A stretch of 38,824 nt of DNA from Suilimivivens sp963650485. Its GTDB lineage: Bacteria; Bacillota; Clostridia; Lachnospirales; Lachnospiraceae. Under the pieces are notes generated by a model. The model saw only the letters and a list, made by a program, of their open reading frames with translations. It was not told the origin of the DNA and did not search any database. The position numbers were made by a program, and so were the translations under genes. This document shows, piece after piece, positions 1 to 6,634 of the stretch (position 1 is the first letter of the stretch; each line of letters opens with the position of its first letter). The stretch is from NCBI GenBank assembly GCA_963650485.1, contig CAVJLN010000022.1:1-38824 (forward strand). The letters run 5' to 3'.

Positions 1-103
1 CTTTCCTATAATACTCCAAATATGAGGAAAACGGTATTTACTGTGGAAAAGTCGACCTAAGCAAGGTGAAAAAATTCAGCACTTTAACCATAACTTTTTT
101 GTT

Positions 104-127
104 CAGTTCAGCCGGAAGGCTGAACTG
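104..127. repeat. Perfect 10-bp hairpin downstream of the kinase-like gene
   Basis: CAGTTCAGCC and GGCTGAACTG flank a GGAA loop. The hairpin lies 20 bases past the stop of the minus-strand gene ending at 147. The minus-strand side has no U-tract, so this is not a standard terminator. The right arm continues into GTTACGATTTTT, which resembles the end of the repeat fragment at 21395-21415. It may therefore be a worn fragment of that family. Confidence 0.45.
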
Positions 128-146
128 TTACGATTTTTCTCCACAT

Positions 147-761
147 TTATTTATCTTGGATCACATCGAAACCAAATTTGTCCTTTGCCGCATCCCGAAT
201 CAGGACTGCCACCTGCTCTACCGTATAGCTTCCACTGTTAATACAGATATCACTATCCAGTGTTGCATTCTGGTAACCGGGAATATACCTCTTATGGTAG
301 CTCTCTCTTGCCTTATCTACTGCAGAAATGGTCTTCACTGCTTCCTTTTCCGTCATACCAAGCCGTTCCACACAGTTCTTCAGACGTACTTCATAGGGAG
401 CATAGAGATATACCTTAAGAAGGTTCTTCTCATTGCGGAGGCAATAGCCGCCACAACGGCCTACAATAATGCAGGATTCCTTCTTTGCAAAATCCTGAAT
501 GATGCTCTGCTGTACCCTAAAAAGCTCATCCTTTACTGCCGGAACACCGAGTCCTAACGGATACATCCGGTATGAGAACTTGGAACTGATACCCTCTTCC
601 TCATCACTGATCTGACGAATAGAAGCATTCATGCGCTTTGCTGTTTCATCTACAATATCTCTGTCCAAGAATTCAATGTGAAGCTGTTCTGCCAGCTCCT
701 GCGCAATTGATCTTCCCATAGAAGCAAACTGTCGGGAAATGGTAATTGCATATTTTTCCAT
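147..761 (-). CDS. Cytidylate kinase-like family protein (AAA_26 type)
   Basis: The 204-residue protein resembles the cytidylate-kinase-like family, a P-loop NTPase group that is widespread in Clostridia and mostly of unknown substrate. The N-terminus has the family signature ITISRQFASMGRSIAQELAE, followed by FLDRDIVDETAKRM. Later segments such as ESCIIVGRCGGYCLRN and the arginine-rich ERLGMTEKEA region match the NMP-kinase-like layout. The phosphate loop reads ASMGRS in place of the GSGGR common in the family, so nucleotide chemistry may differ. The start lies 22 bases after the ATPase gene stop with a good GGAGGAG site, so it is probably the last gene of the ABC operon. It is cytosolic. True CMP kinase activity is not implied. 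Confidence 0.75.
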   Translation of the reverse strand: MEKYAITISRQFASMGRSIAQELAEQLHIEFLDRDIVDETAKRMNASIRQISDEEEGISSKFSYRMYPLGLGVPAVKDELFRVQQSIIQDFAKKESCIIVGRCGGYCLRNEKNLLKVYLYAPYEVRLKNCVERLGMTEKEAVKTISAVDKARESYHKRYIPGYQNATLDSDICINSGSYTVEQVAVLIRDAAKDKFGFDVIQDK

Positions 762-782
762 TTTTCTCCTCCTGCTTTGCCC

Positions 783-1529
783 TTAAAGCACCTTGTTTAA
801 GAAGCTGATGGTTCTTGGCTCCTTTGGATTCAGAATAACCTCCTGCGGAGTTCCTTCCTCCACAATATAGCCGCCATCCATAAAGATCACACGGTCAGCC
901 ACCTCTCTGGCAAATCCAATTTCATGTGTAACAATTACCATCGTCATGCCATCTGCTGCAAGCTGCTTCATAACCGCTAATACTTCACCGACCATTTCCG
1001 GATCCAGTGCGGAGGTCGGTTCATCAAACAGCATGATATCCGGCTTCATGCAAAGCGCCCTTGCAATCGCAACACGCTGCTTCTGTCCACCGGAAAGCTG
1101 GGACGGATAGGAATCTGCCTTTTCTAAAAGATCAACTCTCTTAAGCATTTCTTCTGCACGCTGTCTGGCTTCCTTCTTATCCACCTTCTTTAATTCCAGC
1201 GGAGCAAGCATCAGATTATCCAGAACATTCATATTGTTAAACAGATTGAAGTGCTGGAACACCATCCCGATGTTCTCACGCACCTTATTCATGTTCACTT
1301 TCTTAGCTGTAATTTCGACATCATCTACGATAATTTTCCCCGCTGTTGCATCCTCCAGGCGGTTCAGGCATCGCAGGAATGTGGATTTACCGGAGCCGGA
1401 GGGTCCTAAGATAACCACTACCTCTCCTTCTGTGATTTCCGTAGAGATATCCTTCAGTACTTCGAGATCTCCGAAGCATTTCCGGAGCTTTTCTACTTTA
1501 ATTTTAATCTTCTTATCTGTTGATTCCAC
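783..1529 (-). CDS. Polar amino acid ABC transporter ATP-binding protein
   Basis: This 248-residue GlnQ/HisP-type ATPase powers uptake by the adjacent permease and binding protein on the inner face of the membrane. Walker A is GPSGSGKST (about residues 42-50), the Q-loop follows GMVFQHFNLF, the signature is LSGGQ, Walker B is IMLFDEPTSALD and the switch histidine lies in VTHEIGF. The start is GTG, 8 bases after AGGAG, and the gene overlaps the permease end by 17 bases, which indicates translational coupling. The substrate cannot be read from the ATPase. It closely resembles the second ATPase of the window (15864-16586). Confidence 0.93.
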   Translation of the reverse strand: MESTDKKIKIKVEKLRKCFGDLEVLKDISTEITEGEVVVILGPSGSGKSTFLRCLNRLEDATAGKIIVDDVEITAKKVNMNKVRENIGMVFQHFNLFNNMNVLDNLMLAPLELKKVDKKEARQRAEEMLKRVDLLEKADSYPSQLSGGQKQRVAIARALCMKPDIMLFDEPTSALDPEMVGEVLAVMKQLAADGMTMVIVTHEIGFAREVADRVIFMDGGYIVEEGTPQEVILNPKEPRTISFLNKVL

Positions 1530-2193
1530 GGTTCATTCTCCTCTCTACAAGCTTAGCCAAATAGGAAAGAATCGTAATCACGATCAGATACATGATACCG
1601 ACAATTGCCCATGTTTCAAATGCTTTAAATGTATTTGCCTGTACCTGCTTGGCTGCCAGAACAAGTTCCGGAAAGCCGATAACTGACAGGATGGAGGTAT
1701 CCTTAACCGTAATGATAAACTGGTTAATGATACTGGGAATCATGGTGCGGATCGCCTGTGGAAGAATGATCTTCCTCATGGTCTTCCAGTAAGGAAGTCC
1801 CAGTGATCTTCCGGCTTCCATCTGGCCGATATCCACCGACTGGATACCGGCACGGATGATTTCAGCCATATAAGCACCACAGTTTAAGGCGAGACAAATG
1901 GTTCCTGCCTGCAGAGCCGATAAGGTAAAGCCTCCACCCACTCCCAGGATCGTATTAATGAGATACGGGATACCAAAGTATATAAAAAACGCCAGCACAA
2001 TCATCGGAACACCACGTATTACAAATACAAAGATATTCGCAATGATATTGCACGCTTTGTTTTTCAGTACGCTGAGCAGACCAAAAATCATACCCAGTAT
2101 ACATGCAAAAACCAAACCAAGGAATGCCAGCAGCAGGGTACGTCCCATTGCTGTTAAAAGCATATTTCCATAGACAGTAATAATTTTAGCCAT
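1513..2193 (-). CDS. Polar amino acid ABC transporter permease
   Basis: A 226-residue integral membrane protein of the HisM/GlnP family with about five hydrophobic segments. The EAA loop that contacts the ATPase is visible as MEAGRSLGLPYWKTMRKIIL. The family N-terminal segment GRTLLLAFLGLVFACILG is present. It starts 18 bases after the binding-protein gene and overlaps the ATPase gene, so the three form one operon. It should form a homodimeric channel, because no second permease is present. Confidence 0.92.
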   Translation of the reverse strand: MAKIITVYGNMLLTAMGRTLLLAFLGLVFACILGMIFGLLSVLKNKACNIIANIFVFVIRGVPMIVLAFFIYFGIPYLINTILGVGGGFTLSALQAGTICLALNCGAYMAEIIRAGIQSVDIGQMEAGRSLGLPYWKTMRKIILPQAIRTMIPSIINQFIITVKDTSILSVIGFPELVLAAKQVQANTFKAFETWAIVGIMYLIVITILSYLAKLVERRMNRGINR

Positions 2194-2211
2194 ATTGTCT
2201 CACCCTTTTTA

Positions 2212-3093
2212 TTATTCGCCTAAATACTTGGCGATGATTTCGTCATAAGTGCCGTTAGCCTTGATATTAGCAAGACCCTTGTTGAACATATCGATTAATT
2301 CCTGATTGTCTGCAGTGAAGATTGCGAAACCATATGCAGCAGGATCATTTCCTGTACCGTCAACGATTTCCATTCCGATACCGGTATCCTTGATGTTGCT
2401 GGCCATGATCGGGGTATCATCGAAGCATGCTGCAACCTGTCCGCCTACAACTGCCTGATACATCGTCGGTGAATCTTCAAAATAAGTAACCGTAAAGCCA
2501 TACTGATCAGCAATGCTCTCTGCATAAGTAGCGCTCATGGAAGCGGTCTTAACTGCAACAGACTTGCCATTCAGATCTTCAAAGCCTTTGATATCAGATC
2601 CTGTTGCAACAGCCATGCTCTGGTTTGCATCATAATATCCATCGGAGAAGATCCATCCGGATTCTTTACGTTCGTCAGTAATGGAAGCTCCGGCGATCAT
2701 GCCGTCTGCCTGACCTGCCTGACATGCTGCGATGGAAGCATCCCATCCAAGAACCTGTACTTCATACTGGAAGCCCTGATCCTGAGCAATTGCATCAAGA
2801 ATGTCCATATCAATACCTACGAAATCGCCATTGTCATCTGTGTACTCAAAAGGCTTGAAGGCGGTATCAGTTGCTATAACCCATACCTTATCAGAAGCTG
2901 CTGCATCTGCAGTCTCTTCTGTTGCTTCAGCAGTAGTATCCTCTGCTTCTGCGGTTTCTGTGTCAGCACTCTCTGTTTCTGCTGCTTCTGTTGTGGTGTC
3001 TTCTGTTGTAGTGGTGCTGTTAGAGCTTCCACATGCTGCAAGACCCATTACCATGGCTGCTGCCATAATAAGTGCAAGTGTTTTCTTTTTCAT
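2212..3093 (-). CDS. Amino acid ABC transporter substrate-binding lipoprotein
   Basis: The 293-residue protein has a lipoprotein signal peptide ending in LAAC (lipobox, Cys about 21). A 45-residue Thr/Glu/Ala-rich linker probably spans the cell wall. The family 3 solute-binding domain (SBP_bac_3) starts near KVWVIATDTAFKPFEY and includes FVGIDMDILDAIAQD and GMIAGASITDERKE. It captures an amino acid outside the membrane and delivers it to the permease encoded next. The ATG follows AAGGAGG by 8 bases. Ligand specificity is not determinable here; polar amino acids such as glutamine or cystine are typical for the family. Confidence 0.92.
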   Translation of the reverse strand: MKKKTLALIMAAAMVMGLAACGSSNSTTTTEDTTTEAAETESADTETAEAEDTTAEATEETADAAASDKVWVIATDTAFKPFEYTDDNGDFVGIDMDILDAIAQDQGFQYEVQVLGWDASIAACQAGQADGMIAGASITDERKESGWIFSDGYYDANQSMAVATGSDIKGFEDLNGKSVAVKTASMSATYAESIADQYGFTVTYFEDSPTMYQAVVGGQVAACFDDTPIMASNIKDTGIGMEIVDGTGNDPAAYGFAIFTADNQELIDMFNKGLANIKANGTYDEIIAKYLGE

Positions 3094-3116
3094 AATATTG
3101 TCCTCCTTTTTATGAA

Positions 3117-3139
3117 TTGTGAAGCTTGCGTCTTCACAA
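3117..3139 (-). terminator. Hairpin between the amidotransferase and the ABC operon
   Basis: TTGTGAAG and CTTCACAA form a perfect 8-bp stem between the amidotransferase gene and the binding-protein gene. There is no strong U-tract on either side. It may partly terminate or stabilise transcript ends rather than fully separate the genes. No convincing separate promoter for the ABC genes is visible in the 85-base gap. Confidence 0.4.
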
Positions 3140-3178
3140 AATCTATCCTAAACGGCACTATGCCGTAACAGGATCATC

Positions 3179-3877
3179 TTAGCAGGCATCCACAAACGCC
3201 TGAACAAGCTTTAAGCATTCCGAATCCTTTTCAAATGCGAACTCCGGATGCCACTGTACTCCTACGATAAACCTCTTATCCGGTATACAGATTGCTTCAA
3301 TCAGTCCATCCTCCGAATAAGCCATTGCTTCCATACCGGGTGCCAACTCCTTCACTGCCTGATGATGATAGCTGTTCACATAATGTTCTCCGGCTCCGAT
3401 AATTCCGGCAAGAAGACTCCCTTCCTCCACGGTTACCTTATGGATTCCCCTGTCGTAAGGCGATGTCATATGATGCTCCGTCTCTGACGGATGCTGGGTA
3501 TTGAGATCCTGATACAAGGTTCCACCAAGACTTGCATTCATAAACTGAATGCCGCGGCAGATGCCGAATACCGGAAGATCCTTCTCTACTGCCCTTTTCA
3601 ACAGATAAGCTTCCATCACATCGCGCTCATGACAGCACTGTCCGCATTCAGGAATGGCTTCTTCTCCATATACAGCAGGATCCACATCATGCCCACCTGT
3701 CAGCAGCAGACCGTCACACATGGACAGGCATTGCTCCAGCTCCTCTGTATCTTCTGTAAGAGGAAGCATAACCGGTATAGCGCCACAACGTTCAATCACC
3801 TTCATGTAACCGGGAAGCATCCAGTAGCTTTCCTTCTCTTCATCATATAATGGTATCAGACCAATTACCTTCTTCAT
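3179..3877 (-). CDS. Class I glutamine amidotransferase-like hydrolase (gamma-glutamyl-GABA hydrolase family)
   Basis: The 232-residue protein belongs to the Peptidase_C26/PuuD family, which cleaves gamma-glutamyl amides. The order is MKKVIGLIPLYDEEKESYWM, the oxyanion region LLLTGGHDVDP, the nucleophile elbow PVFGICRGIQFMNASLGG (Cys in GICRG), and the His-Glu pair in GVQWHPEF. The chosen ATG at 3877 follows GGAG by 11 bases; a longer in-frame reading to 4015 would run through a hairpin in the leader and has no homology. Its position just ahead of an amino acid ABC transporter suggests that it processes a gamma-glutamyl compound or peptide related to the imported substrate. The exact substrate is unknown. 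Confidence 0.85.
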   Translation of the reverse strand: MKKVIGLIPLYDEEKESYWMLPGYMKVIERCGAIPVMLPLTEDTEELEQCLSMCDGLLLTGGHDVDPAVYGEEAIPECGQCCHERDVMEAYLLKRAVEKDLPVFGICRGIQFMNASLGGTLYQDLNTQHPSETEHHMTSPYDRGIHKVTVEEGSLLAGIIGAGEHYVNSYHHQAVKELAPGMEAMAYSEDGLIEAICIPDKRFIVGVQWHPEFAFEKDSECLKLVQAFVDAC

Positions 3878-4038
3878 CTCTGTATCATCTCCTGTATCAG
3901 AGGCTCCTGGCTGATGTTCACCCAAAAGCCCGATTCTTCCTTTTGGGGAATATCTCTGAATATAGAAGAAATTCCGGTGGAATTTCTCATAAAGCAAAGA
4001 AAAAGAGGTCTGCAAACTGTAGACCCCTTCGTCTATTT
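3878..4038 (-). promoter_or_regulatory. Structured leader upstream of the amidotransferase-ABC genes
   Basis: If transcription starts from the promoter at 4045-4073, the RNA leader is about 160 bases long. It holds a terminator-like hairpin (4000-4028) at its start, a perfect 9-bp hairpin AGAAATTCC-GGT-GGAATTTCT (3967-3987), and a CCCAAAAG/CTTTTGGG stem (3921-3947). This arrangement resembles an attenuated leader. It does not match any riboswitch class I can recognise. Confidence 0.4.
4000..4028 (-). terminator. Intrinsic terminator after the J-domain gene, or an attenuator
   Basis: On the minus strand GGGGTCTAC-AGTTT-GCAGACCTC is followed by TTTTTCTTT, a standard Rho-independent terminator. 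It lies 80 bases past the J-domain gene stop. It also lies downstream of a promoter-like sequence at 4045-4073, so it may act on the next transcript as a premature stop. Confidence 0.75.
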
Positions 4039-4044
4039 GTTAAA

Positions 4045-4073
4045 AGATTATCACATTACATTATTTATTTCAA
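4045..4073 (-). promoter_or_regulatory. Candidate sigma-A promoter for the amidotransferase-ABC operon
   Basis: TTGAAA (4068-4073) and TAATCT (4045-4050) are separated by 17 bases on the minus strand, in the gap after the J-domain gene. It precedes the terminator-like hairpin at 4000-4028. Confidence 0.5.
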
Positions 4074-4107
4074 GAGATTTTTGCAATTATTCTGAACAAT
4101 TACACCC

Positions 4108-4896
4108 TTAATATCGCACATACGGACTTCCTCCGCAGCACAGCCCACCGCCGCCACAGCAAAGATTACAAAGCAGATTGGCAATGCACAGCTTCAGGCA
4201 AAGATTTCCATTTCCTGTAACCGGACTGCCATAGGTGTACTGACGCTGCTGATACCAGCTTCCACCGTTTTCAAACTGGTTCACCAGATTCCGATATTCA
4301 CTGTTATTCGGCTCCAGTGCCGATGCACGTTTGGCATGCTCCAGTGCCGATACCTGATTGCCAAGTCCTGCATGTGCCAGTGCACTATAGTAATACCACC
4401 GGGCATTCCGTGTGCTCTCTTCCATATTATCCAGAACCGTCCGAGCTTCCTTATAATAACCGCTTCTTAAATAGTTACCTGCCGCCCGCAGATAATTGTT
4501 CTCTTCATAGCCGGTACTGCCTCCGGTGTAAGCTCCCTGTCCGAAACCGCCAAAACCGCCGAAGCCACCGAAACCGCCAAAGAAATCTTCAAAATCTCCA
4601 TAATATCCGCGGTTTCCATAACCGCTCTGCTGCCCGCCTCCATAGCTTTCGGAACCGGAACCATAACTGCTCTGGGATCCGCCATAGCTGTAGCTGCTTC
4701 CTCCTCCGGTGCGTTCCTTCATGATCTGCTGGTACGCCTGCTGGATCTCCTTAAACATTTCCTCTGCCTGATCCTTATTCGGATTATTGATATTTGCATC
4801 CGGATGATACTTCCGGCTCAGTGCTTTATATGCTTTTTTAATTTCCTCTTCAGTGGCGTTCCTGGATACTCCAAGAACCGCATACGGATCACGCAT
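4108..4896 (-). CDS. J-domain protein with TPR-like region and cysteine-rich C-terminal tail
   Basis: The 262-residue protein starts with a J domain (residues 1-65) carrying HPD at 31-33, which should stimulate an Hsp70 ATPase. A Gly/Ser/Tyr/Phe-rich stretch follows (65-125), then helical TPR-like segments (about 134-206), then a tail with seven cysteines (233, 237, 243, 246, 247, 253, 254) among glycines. It lacks the zinc-finger and client domains of true DnaJ, so it is not the housekeeping DnaJ. The start at 4896 is preferred because GGAGG lies 5 bases upstream. It is the last gene of a trio with the DUF5685 and zinc-ribbon genes. The cysteine tail could anchor the protein through lipidation or bind metal; neither is shown. 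Confidence 0.85.
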   Translation of the reverse strand: MRDPYAVLGVSRNATEEEIKKAYKALSRKYHPDANINNPNKDQAEEMFKEIQQAYQQIMKERTGGGSSYSYGGSQSSYGSGSESYGGGQQSGYGNRGYYGDFEDFFGGFGGFGGFGGFGQGAYTGGSTGYEENNYLRAAGNYLRSGYYKEARTVLDNMEESTRNARWYYYSALAHAGLGNQVSALEHAKRASALEPNNSEYRNLVNQFENGGSWYQQRQYTYGSPVTGNGNLCLKLCIANLLCNLCCGGGGLCCGGSPYVRY

Positions 4897-4923
4897 ACTT
4901 CCCTCCATCTCCGCACCGGTTCA

Positions 4924-5766
4924 TCAGCCCTCCTGCTTTGACTGATCGGCACGTTTCTGATTTACTGCCTCGTAACGATACCAGACTCCCGAATAAATAA
5001 TATTCCTCAAAATCTCTACATTGTCAAGGATCGGAAGCTTTTCAAATTCTCTCGAACATTCCGCCATCATCATGGTAAGAATTGTCCGCACCTCCTCTTC
5101 AAAGTCCGGATCATCACATTTTATTGTAAAAGGATTGTATCTTCCCTTTTCACGGTCTTCATACACATCCTCATATGCATCCAGAAGATAAATAAACTTG
5201 CCGAGATAAAATCCCATGCTTCGCAGGGATTCCTCCCATTCATCTGCCTTCGGAGCAAAAATCTCACTCATAATTCTGCCAAAGATCCCAGCCATCCGGT
5301 CAATATCGGCAGACTGCTTTTTTTCCTCCTTCGACAGCTCTCGCAGCAGATTCTCAATCCGCCTTGCTTTCTCCGGATACTTGTCATATGCCTTATGATA
5401 TCCCTTTTTGAGCAACTTTGCATAGGAAAATTTGCTTAATTTCTTTTCATCTGTCCAATCATCCATACATTTATAATAGGAAAGCAGGATATTCATATCT
5501 GCTCCATACTCTGTATAAATGGTCTGCCGGGCCTGATGCTTCTCAAACGGGTGTGCCACACAGTTCACGATATCCTCATGAACCTCCGGCTCATAAAGGC
5601 TGCTTAACAGCATGACGGCAAAAGTCATATCGTAGGTCAATGTCATCTGCCCCGTAAACCCGTATTGTTTCTTAAGCATCTGGCACAGACCGCAATAATA
5701 GGAATGATAAATATCAAACTCTTTAAATTTCATATCACCCTTGTTAATAATTACATATCCAAACAC
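4924..5766 (-). CDS. DUF5685 family protein
   Basis: The 280-residue, mostly helical protein matches the DUF5685 pattern, which starts MFGYVIINKGDMKFKEF. The start is GTG at 5766, 6 bases after an AGGTGG-type site; an upstream TTG at 5808 has no homology value. A CxxC pair sits at 25-28 (YYCGLC). Two acidic motifs are spaced like those of all-alpha isoprenoid synthases: CMDDWTDE (100-107) and LLDAYEDVYEDREKGRYNPF (195-213 region). That resemblance is my inference from the motif pattern, not a family assignment. It is co-transcribed with its neighbours (27-base and 53-base gaps). The function is unknown. Confidence 0.75.
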   Translation of the reverse strand: MFGYVIINKGDMKFKEFDIYHSYYCGLCQMLKKQYGFTGQMTLTYDMTFAVMLLSSLYEPEVHEDIVNCVAHPFEKHQARQTIYTEYGADMNILLSYYKCMDDWTDEKKLSKFSYAKLLKKGYHKAYDKYPEKARRIENLLRELSKEEKKQSADIDRMAGIFGRIMSEIFAPKADEWEESLRSMGFYLGKFIYLLDAYEDVYEDREKGRYNPFTIKCDDPDFEEEVRTILTMMMAECSREFEKLPILDNVEILRNIIYSGVWYRYEAVNQKRADQSKQEG

Positions 5767-5819
5767 GACTTCACCACCTGTCTGCCCATTCTTCCTGTTT
5801 GCTGTCAAAGCCAGCTCTT

Positions 5820-6227
5820 TCAGCTTTTCTTAATAAACCTTGTTCCACACTTGGGGCATCGGATTTCAATCCGTCCCTTGCCTCTCGGAACACGGATCTT
5901 CTGTCTGCAGGTCGGACACCTGTAAATATGATGTGTCTTCATCTGCCTGAAATTGTTCTTCGTCCTTGCAAAAAAGTTCTTTACTTTATATTCCTGTTTT
6001 AAATAAAAATTATTCTCCTGCTGCCGCTTATAATAATTTCTCGACAGAAGCCGGAAATACATATAAACAATCAGTACAATCGCGAGGATATAGGTAAACG
6101 GCACTCTGAAAAAGGATAAAATAATAAATATAAATGTCAGAACCGACAAAAATCTGGTAAAGGCGTCTGCGCCTCCTGCTCCGTATCTTCCCTGCATAAA
6201 CCGGTAAATCCGTTCTCGAAATTTCAT
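5820..6227 (-). CDS. Two-TM membrane protein with C-terminal zinc ribbon
   Basis: The 135-residue protein has two hydrophobic segments (about 28-40 and 45-60), a basic linker rich in Lys, Arg and Asn, and a C-terminal zinc ribbon with CPTC (104-107) and CPKC (124-127). The ribbon should lie in the cytosol and resembles small nucleic-acid or protein-binding ribbons. AGGAGG lies 10 bases before the ATG. It is the first gene of the trio with DUF5685 and the J-domain protein. A membrane-tethered zinc ribbon next to a chaperone suggests a role in membrane protein handling, but the specific function is unknown. Confidence 0.7.
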   Translation of the reverse strand: MKFRERIYRFMQGRYGAGGADAFTRFLSVLTFIFIILSFFRVPFTYILAIVLIVYMYFRLLSRNYYKRQQENNFYLKQEYKVKNFFARTKNNFRQMKTHHIYRCPTCRQKIRVPRGKGRIEIRCPKCGTRFIKKS

Positions 6228-6268
6228 AATTTCTTCGCCTCCTAAGCTGGATTCTTATAGCTTTTCTT

Positions 6269-6297
6269 ATGTTACAGACTTTCTAACGAAAAATCAA
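6269..6297 (-). promoter_or_regulatory. Sigma-A type promoter of the zinc-ribbon/DUF5685/J-domain trio
   Basis: TTGATT (6292-6297) and TAACAT (6269-6274) have a 17-base spacer on the minus strand, about 42 bases ahead of the first gene's start. Confidence 0.55.
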
Positions 6298-6337
6298 TGA
6301 ACTGCCTCTAAACGTTTCTAAAAAATTTATAAACAAC

Positions 6338-6371
6338 GACGTCCTGTTTCTTGATCAGAAACAGGACGTCT
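6338..6371 (-). terminator. Intrinsic terminator of the 39-residue peptide gene
   Basis: GACGTCCTGTTTCT and AGAAACAGGACGTC form a 14-bp perfect stem around a short loop. On the minus strand it is followed by GTTGTTTATAAATTTTTT. It closes the small gene at 6413-6532. Confidence 0.8.
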
Positions 6372-6412
6372 CGCCTTCTTATCATTCATCTGTGTATAAC
6401 AGAAGTCTGTCA

Positions 6413-6532
6413 TCAATCTTCGGATTCATCATCCTGCTCTGCTGCAACTGCGGAAACAACAGAAGAAACCACTGCAACGACTACTGCAAAGATAATGATT
6501 AATAATCCGCCACCTAATAATACAAATTCCAT
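6413..6532 (-). CDS. Small single-TM membrane protein (39 residues)
   Basis: The reading frame begins MEFVLLGGGLLIIIFAVVVA and ends with an acidic tail EQDDESED. An ideal AAGGAGG lies 8 bases before the ATG. A longer in-frame start at 6604 has no ribosome site and overlaps the promoter. The gene has its own promoter (6563-6591) and a strong terminator (6338-6371), which argues that it is real despite its size. One membrane helix (residues 3-30) should place the acidic end on one face. No family is recognised; regulatory or holin-like small membrane proteins are possibilities. Confidence 0.65.
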   Translation of the reverse strand: MEFVLLGGGLLIIIFAVVVAVVSSVVSAVAAEQDDESED

Positions 6533-6562
6533 CTGTAAGCCTCCTTGTAAACTACTTCTTAT

Positions 6563-6591
6563 AGTGTACACGATACCGGAAGTTTTTTCAA
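6563..6591 (-). promoter_or_regulatory. Sigma-A type promoter of the 39-residue peptide gene
   Basis: TTGAAA (6586-6591) and TACACT (6563-6568) are 17 bases apart on the minus strand, about 30 bases ahead of the small gene. Confidence 0.6.
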
Positions 6592-6634
6592 GACGGTATT
6601 GCATGGTATTTCAAAAGTATTCCAAAAGGAGCTC

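Noticed and set aside
3878..4015. N-terminal extension of the amidotransferase
   Set aside because: It would cross the leader hairpins and has no family similarity. The ATG at 3877 has a ribosome site.
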